A stretch of 64,000 bases of DNA. Source: an uncultured Niabella sp. (lineage in GTDB: Bacteria > Bacteroidota > Bacteroidia > Chitinophagales > Chitinophagaceae). Positions within the stretch are counted from its first letter, which is position 1, and the number at the start of each line of letters is the position of its first letter. The stretch is from assembly GCA_934486785.1 (NCBI GenBank), contig CAKSQK010000003.1, forward strand, positions 124,001 through 188,000, read 5' to 3'. The notes beneath the pieces are model-generated. The model ran no database searches. It saw nothing but the letters and a program-made list of their open reading frames with translations, and was not told the DNA's origin. Shown piece after piece: positions 60,832-64,000 of this stretch. The position numbers and the translations under genes were made by a program.

Positions 60832-60839
60832 GTTTTGTG
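60832..60839 (-). promoter_or_regulatory. Possible internal -7 box before the DAHP synthase gene
   Basis: TAAATTTG (minus strand) is a perfect TAnnTTTG match in the tyrA-DAHP synthase spacer and ends 15 bases before the ATG at 60816. It could drive the distal genes independently of the pheA attenuator. Confidence 0.45.
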
Positions 60840-60871
60840 TGATGAACGCCTTAACGGGTAAGGCATAAACG

Positions 60872-61723
60872 TTATTTTAAAATTCTTTTTATTTTATTGG
60901 CGTCAATGATGAGCGCTTTTAAATTGTGCGCATCTTCTTTTTCGATATATTCTTTAAATTTTGATAATTGAGCGATATGCTCATTTAAAACATCCAGTAT
61001 GTTTTCCCTGTTTTGCATGAAAATGGGAACCCACATGCTGGAATTACTTTTGGCCAGCCTTACGGTACTTTCAAAGCCTGCTGATGCAATATTAAAAATG
61101 GCACTGTCCACTTTTTCTTTTTCCAATACTGTATTTGCTAATGCGAATGATGTAATGTGCGAAATGTGGCTTACATATGCTACATGCAAATCATGCCCTT
61201 TTGCATCCATATCAATAATGCGCATACCAATTTTGTGATACATTTTTTCAACCCATTGTACGGCGTCGGCATCGCTGTCTGCACGGTTGCAAATGATCAC
61301 GGCTTTGCCTTCAAAAGCGCCGCGCACGGCAGCCTGGGGCCCGCTGAATTCTGTTCCCCACATGGGATGCGTGGCTACATAGCGCCCGCGTTTGGGATGC
61401 CCATTTACGGCTTTTATGATATCTGATTTAGTAGAGCCCAGGTCTATCACGATCTGATGGTCTATTTGATCAAGTATTTCCGGAACCAGTTTGCTAAGCG
61501 TGTTTACAGGAGTAGCCAGTATGATCACGTCTGCCTGATGAATGGCTTCCTCTAAAGGTAAGATTTCATCTACCAGTTCATTTTCGAGCGCTTCATGTGC
61601 ATGTTCTGCACTTGTTTCCACTCCAATTAGTTTGCAGGAAAGTTTCTTTTCATGTAATTGCAAAGCCAGTGAGCCGCCAATAAGGCCCACACCTACAATT
61701 GCTATTTTTTTTCTGTTATTCAT
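60872..61723 (-). CDS. tyrA: Prephenate dehydrogenase
   Basis: TyrA oxidatively decarboxylates prephenate to 4-hydroxyphenylpyruvate on the way to tyrosine. The 283-residue protein has the NAD-binding IAIVGVGLIGGSLALQL at the N-terminus, IILATPVNTL, VIDLGSTKSDI, THPMWGTEFSGPQAA and HDLHVAYVSHISHITSFALA with the catalytic His. No C-terminal ACT domain is present, so direct tyrosine feedback through such a domain is unlikely. Confidence 0.95.
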   Translation of the reverse strand: MNNRKKIAIVGVGLIGGSLALQLHEKKLSCKLIGVETSAEHAHEALENELVDEILPLEEAIHQADVIILATPVNTLSKLVPEILDQIDHQIVIDLGSTKSDIIKAVNGHPKRGRYVATHPMWGTEFSGPQAAVRGAFEGKAVIICNRADSDADAVQWVEKMYHKIGMRIIDMDAKGHDLHVAYVSHISHITSFALANTVLEKEKVDSAIFNIASAGFESTVRLAKSNSSMWVPIFMQNRENILDVLNEHIAQLSKFKEYIEKEDAHNLKALIIDANKIKRILK

Positions 61724-61761
61724 GTGTATGCCGCCATACCGGGCGTAGAGGGGGGTTGGTT

Positions 61762-62913
61762 TTAAACTGATTTTATTCTATTGATAGCTTCTTCAAATTT
61801 TTGTAAGGAGCCGCAAAGGCTGATGCGGATATACTGGTTGCCGGCGCTGCCAAAAATGCCGCCTGGCGTAATAAATACATTTGATGTGTACAATACCTCA
61901 TCTGCTATTTCGTAACAGTCTTTGTATTGCTTCGGGATTTTTGCCCATACAAACATGCCTACCTGGCCGGATGAATACTGGCAGTGAAGCAGGTCTAACA
62001 TTTCAAAAACTTTTTTCCTGCGTTGGCTGTAAATGGCGTTCACTTCATCATGCCATTCTTTTCCCAGCGTTAATGCTTTTGCTGCTGCAAGTTGCAGGGG
62101 TAAAAACATGCCGCTGTCCATATTGCTTTTAAAGCGCAGCACTTCATTAATCCTTTCGGCAGCGCCGCAAAGAACACCTACACGCCAGCCCGCCATGTTG
62201 TGAGACTTACTGAGCGAGTTCAACTCTATAGCCACGTCTTTAGCGCCTTCTGTTTTTAATAAGCTTACAGGCTCATCATTTAAAATAAAGCTGTAAGGAT
62301 TGTCGTGCACAATTAATAGCTGATGTTTTCTGGCAAAGGCAACAAGTTGTTCAAAAACCTTTGTATCAGGTTTCTGGCCTGTGGGCATTTGCGGGTAGTT
62401 GACAAAAAACAGTTTTACACGGCTCAGGTCATTTTGTTCAATCGCTGCAAAATCGGGCTGGTAATTGTTTTCTTCTTTCAGGTCATAATCCATACACACA
62501 CCACCGGTAATGGTTACATTGCTCCTGTAAGTGGGGTAGCCGGGATTTGGCACCAGCGCCATATCACCTTCATTCAGGTACGTCATACAAATATGCATGA
62601 TACCTTCTTTGCTGCCGATGAGCGGTAAAATTTCTGTATTAGGGTCAAGGGTCACACCATACCAGTTTTGATACCAGTCTGCAAATGCCTGGCGCAGCAC
62701 CGGGCTGCCTTTATAATTTTGATAGCCGTGTGTGCCCGGCTTTTGCGCTTCATTGTACAAAACTTTTACTACATCGGGGTGTGGCGGCAGGTCAGGGCTG
62801 CCAATGCCCAGGTTGATGATATTTTTGCCCTGCCTGTTCAGCTCATCTATTTCTCTCAGTTTTGTTGAGAAATAATATTCGCCCACGTTCTGTAATCTTT
62901 TTGCTACTTCCAT
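61762..62913 (-). CDS. Fold type I aminotransferase, probable aromatic aminotransferase
   Basis: A 383-residue PLP enzyme. Motifs: IINLGIGSPDLPPHPDVV, GTHGYQNYKGSPVLRQAFADWY, GSKEGIMHICMTYLNEGDMALVPNPGYPTY, LFVNYPQMPTGQKPD and the PLP lysine in ELNSLSKSHNMAGWRVG. It resembles LL-diaminopimelate/aspartate-type aminotransferases. Its position between pheA and tyrA, with a 10-base overlap with pheA, suggests that it transaminates phenylpyruvate and hydroxyphenylpyruvate (inference from context). Confidence 0.9.
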   Translation of the reverse strand: MEVAKRLQNVGEYYFSTKLREIDELNRQGKNIINLGIGSPDLPPHPDVVKVLYNEAQKPGTHGYQNYKGSPVLRQAFADWYQNWYGVTLDPNTEILPLIGSKEGIMHICMTYLNEGDMALVPNPGYPTYRSNVTITGGVCMDYDLKEENNYQPDFAAIEQNDLSRVKLFFVNYPQMPTGQKPDTKVFEQLVAFARKHQLLIVHDNPYSFILNDEPVSLLKTEGAKDVAIELNSLSKSHNMAGWRVGVLCGAAERINEVLRFKSNMDSGMFLPLQLAAAKALTLGKEWHDEVNAIYSQRRKKVFEMLDLLHCQYSSGQVGMFVWAKIPKQYKDCYEIADEVLYTSNVFITPGGIFGSAGNQYIRISLCGSLQKFEEAINRIKSV

Positions 62914-63755
62914 ATGCCTTTATTGTAAACTCCGTAAATTTTTATTTCTTCAGTTAAATGCCTGATCTTTTCAATCACTCTTTGAAATTTCTTCATACTG
63001 TCAAATTCCATATCTGCATGAAACTGGTATTTGAATTGTGAACCCGGTATGGGAAAGCTTTGCAGCTTGGTAAGGTTCATGCCGTGAATGGCAATTACAC
63101 CCAACACGCGCGCCAGGCTGCCCTCCTTATGCACGGTTTGAAAATTAATAGAGGCTTTGTTGCCGGTTTGTTCTTCTGAAACATCATGCGGCCTTTTTAA
63201 AACCAGGAACCTTGTATAGTTTTTTTTCAGCGTTTGAATTTTTGGCGCCAGTATTTTAAGGCCGTAAATTTCCGCCGCTTTACTGCTTGCAATAGCAGCT
63301 ATGGATTTGCTTTTGTGCTTTGCAATATGTTTGGCGCTTAAAGCGGTATCCTCGCTTTCCACCAGTTTCCATTTGTATTGATCAAGGTATTCATAACATT
63401 GTTGGAGCGCCATGGTATGCGAGTGCACTTCTTTAATGTCTTCCAGTTCCACACCCGGGTTTACAAGCAGGTTTTGATGAATTTGCAGATACACTTCACC
63501 CACAATAGTAAGGTTGCTGCCCTGCAGCAATTTGTAGTTTGGTAAAATGCTTCCTGCAATTGAATTTTCAATTGCCATTACAGCGCCATTGGTTCTGTGT
63601 GGGTCTTTTGCCGCAACGATCAGGTCGCGAAAGGTATCGCAGCATTCAACCGTAACGTTTTTTCCAAAAAATATTTCGGCCGCCTGCTGGTGAAAGCTCC
63701 CTTCATAGCCCTGGATGGCCATGTGTACCCCTGTATCGTTTTTAGCTTTGTTCAT
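62904..63755 (-). CDS. pheA: Prephenate dehydratase with ACT domain
   Basis: PheA makes phenylpyruvate from prephenate. The 283-residue monofunctional form has a dehydratase domain (MAIQGYEGSFHQQAAEIFFG, TNGAVMAIENSIAGSILPNY, VNPGVELEDIKEVHSHTMALQQC) and a C-terminal ACT domain (HKEGSLARVLGVIAIHGMNLTKLQSFPIPG), which binds phenylalanine for feedback. The ATG at 63755 is chosen: it is 12 bases after a terminator U-run, and the longer frame to 63803 would run through the terminator hairpin. MAIQGYEG at 63722 is an alternative start. First structural gene of the aromatic operon. Confidence 0.94.
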   Translation of the reverse strand: MNKAKNDTGVHMAIQGYEGSFHQQAAEIFFGKNVTVECCDTFRDLIVAAKDPHRTNGAVMAIENSIAGSILPNYKLLQGSNLTIVGEVYLQIHQNLLVNPGVELEDIKEVHSHTMALQQCYEYLDQYKWKLVESEDTALSAKHIAKHKSKSIAAIASSKAAEIYGLKILAPKIQTLKKNYTRFLVLKRPHDVSEEQTGNKASINFQTVHKEGSLARVLGVIAIHGMNLTKLQSFPIPGSQFKYQFHADMEFDSMKKFQRVIEKIRHLTEEIKIYGVYNKGIWK

Positions 63756-63767
63756 CAAATTTTTATT

Positions 63768-63799
63768 AAAAAAAATCCCGGCCACTTTCTGGCCGGGAT
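63768..63799 (-). terminator. Attenuator terminator of the aromatic amino acid operon
   Basis: On the minus strand ATCCCGGCCA (63799-63790), loop GAAAG, TGGCCGGGAT (63784-63775), then TTTTTTT to 63768. The perfect 10-bp stem sits between the leader peptide stop (63818) and the pheA ATG (63755), so unregulated transcription should stop before pheA. Confidence 0.92.
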
Positions 63800-63857
63800 C
63801 CACTATGTTGTTCTATTCTATTTTACCTTGAATGGTTTCAACAACAGAAGTCCCGGC
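63793..63857 (-). promoter_or_regulatory. Antiterminator candidate overlapping the attenuator terminator
   Basis: On the RNA (minus strand), GCCGGGA (63857-63851) can pair with TCCCGGC (63799-63793), which is the 5' arm of the terminator. Just inside, TGTTGTT (63846-63840) can pair with AACAACA (63812-63806). The two 7-bp helices enclose the leader-peptide stop codon and exclude the terminator. A ribosome reaching that stop would disrupt the inner helix. Confidence 0.7.
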
Positions 63858-63916
63858 TTCTTTTTAAAATAAAAAAAAGTAAAATAAAACCAGGTATAAA
63901 ATATTGTTGATCTCAT
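63818..63916 (-). CDS. Aromatic-rich leader peptide of the phe/tyr/aro operon (pheL-like)
   Basis: A 32-codon frame with ATG at 63916-63914 and stop TAG at 63820-63818. The peptide begins MRSTI and continues FYTWFYFTFFYF at residues 6-17, with six Phe, three Tyr and one Trp; the rest is basic and Leu-rich (KKKPGLLLLKPFKVK). It is followed by the antiterminator and terminator and then pheA. This is the organisation of a classical translation-coupled attenuator such as E. coli pheL, but it senses all three aromatic amino acids in principle. Translation is inferred from sequence only. Confidence 0.85.
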   Translation of the reverse strand: MRSTIFYTWFYFTFFYFKKKPGLLLLKPFKVK

Positions 63917-63925
63917 TTGTGGTGT

Positions 63926-63959
63926 CAAATATATAAAAACTTAATAAACAAAGAGGCAA
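63926..63959 (-). promoter_or_regulatory. Promoter of the aromatic operon
   Basis: TATATTTG (63933-63926, minus strand) is a perfect TAnnTTTG match ending nine bases before the leader ATG. Candidate -33 elements are TTG at 63959-63957 (23-base spacer) and TTTG at 63952-63949 (15-base spacer). The mRNA leader before the peptide would be only about five bases. Confidence 0.65.
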
Positions 63960-63964
63960 TTCAT

Positions 63965-64000
63965 TTAATTTTTTTCTAAAAGCACTAACGCCTGTTTGAT
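63965..64000 (-). CDS. Possible 3' end of an upstream gene
   Basis: Reading the minus strand from the window edge gives IKQALVLLEKN and a TAA stop. It resembles a protein C-terminus and sits just upstream of the operon promoter, but eleven codons are too few to be sure. Confidence 0.3.
   Translation of the reverse strand: MKQALVLLEKN

Noticed and set aside
63756..63803. N-terminal extension of pheA to a start at 63803
   Set aside because: The extra 16 codons are the terminator hairpin and its U-run read as protein; the ATG at 63755 after the hairpin gives a normal prephenate dehydratase.
1..64000. tRNA, rRNA, CRISPR arrays, insertion sequences, prophage
   Set aside because: No TPsiC-like GGTTCGA arms in a cloverleaf context, no regularly spaced repeats and no transposase or integrase reading frames were seen by eye. 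A covariance-model search was not possible.

Overview
The window is chromosomal DNA from a member of the Bacteroidota, most likely the Chitinophagaceae or a close relative. The basis is qualitative, since no database was searched. Start codons lack Shine-Dalgarno motifs. At least 20 genes or operons have a perfect Bacteroidota-type -7 box (TAnnTTTG), most of them a few to about 40 bases before the start. The gene families are typical of the phylum: an RpoZ-like omega protein, DUF4271, DUF4296 and DUF2304 proteins, a long-form QueA, BshC, futalosine-route menaquinone genes, a zinc-free-type L36 and an OmpA protein with thrombospondin-3 repeats. I saw no rRNA or tRNA genes, CRISPR array, prophage or insertion sequence.

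Layout. 1-9 kb: end of a queuosine-precursor transporter, carA, an AT-rich HNH endonuclease gene that looks foreign, an MDR-family oxidoreductase behind a palindrome, then phoH, rpe and housekeeping or hypothetical genes. 9.2-13.5 kb: the alpha ribosomal operon (infA-rpmJ-rpsM-rpsK-rpsD-rpoA-rplQ), detached from secY/spc genes, with long hairpin-rich spacers and an L17 carrying an extra helix-hairpin-helix domain. 13.5-25 kb: trpBA, a TlpA-like protein, fabD, folE plus two tandem 6-carboxytetrahydropterin-synthase paralogues, mqnB-mqnD, and the bamD-omega / coaBC-DUF4296-aminotransferase group. 25-29.5 kb: a glycosylation-like group (DPM1-like GT2, DUF2304, TMTC-like protein with TPRs, GT2, small DMT protein). 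29.6-47.7 kb: hemD, queA, a sensor kinase, recJ, a prenyl synthase, ompA, lipB, bshC, purU and others. 48-54.5 kb: a clade II-type nitrous oxide reductase operon (cytochrome c, nosZ, membrane protein, nosL, nosD, nosF, nosY). 56-64 kb, minus strand: an aromatic amino acid operon (pheA, aminotransferase, tyrA, DAHP synthase/chorismate mutase, aroB, aroA, aroC).

Main discovery candidate. Upstream of pheA (63768-63933, minus strand) there is a complete classical attenuator. A -7 box lies about 9 bases before the ATG of a 32-codon leader peptide, in which residues 6-17 read FYTWFYFTFFYF (ten aromatic residues of twelve). Next come a two-helix antiterminator candidate, a 10-bp GC-rich terminator hairpin with a U-run, and then pheA. 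This arrangement predicts that the supply of charged aromatic tRNAs controls the whole operon. A second -7 box before the DAHP synthase gene could give attenuator-independent expression of the distal genes.

The second main regulatory signal is a perfect 7-4-7 palindrome (TTATGAC-N4-GTCATAA) upstream of the nos operon. It is centred about 41.5 bases before the inferred transcription start, which is the position of a class II CRP/FNR-family activator site. A strong terminator-like hairpin follows nosZ inside the same operon.
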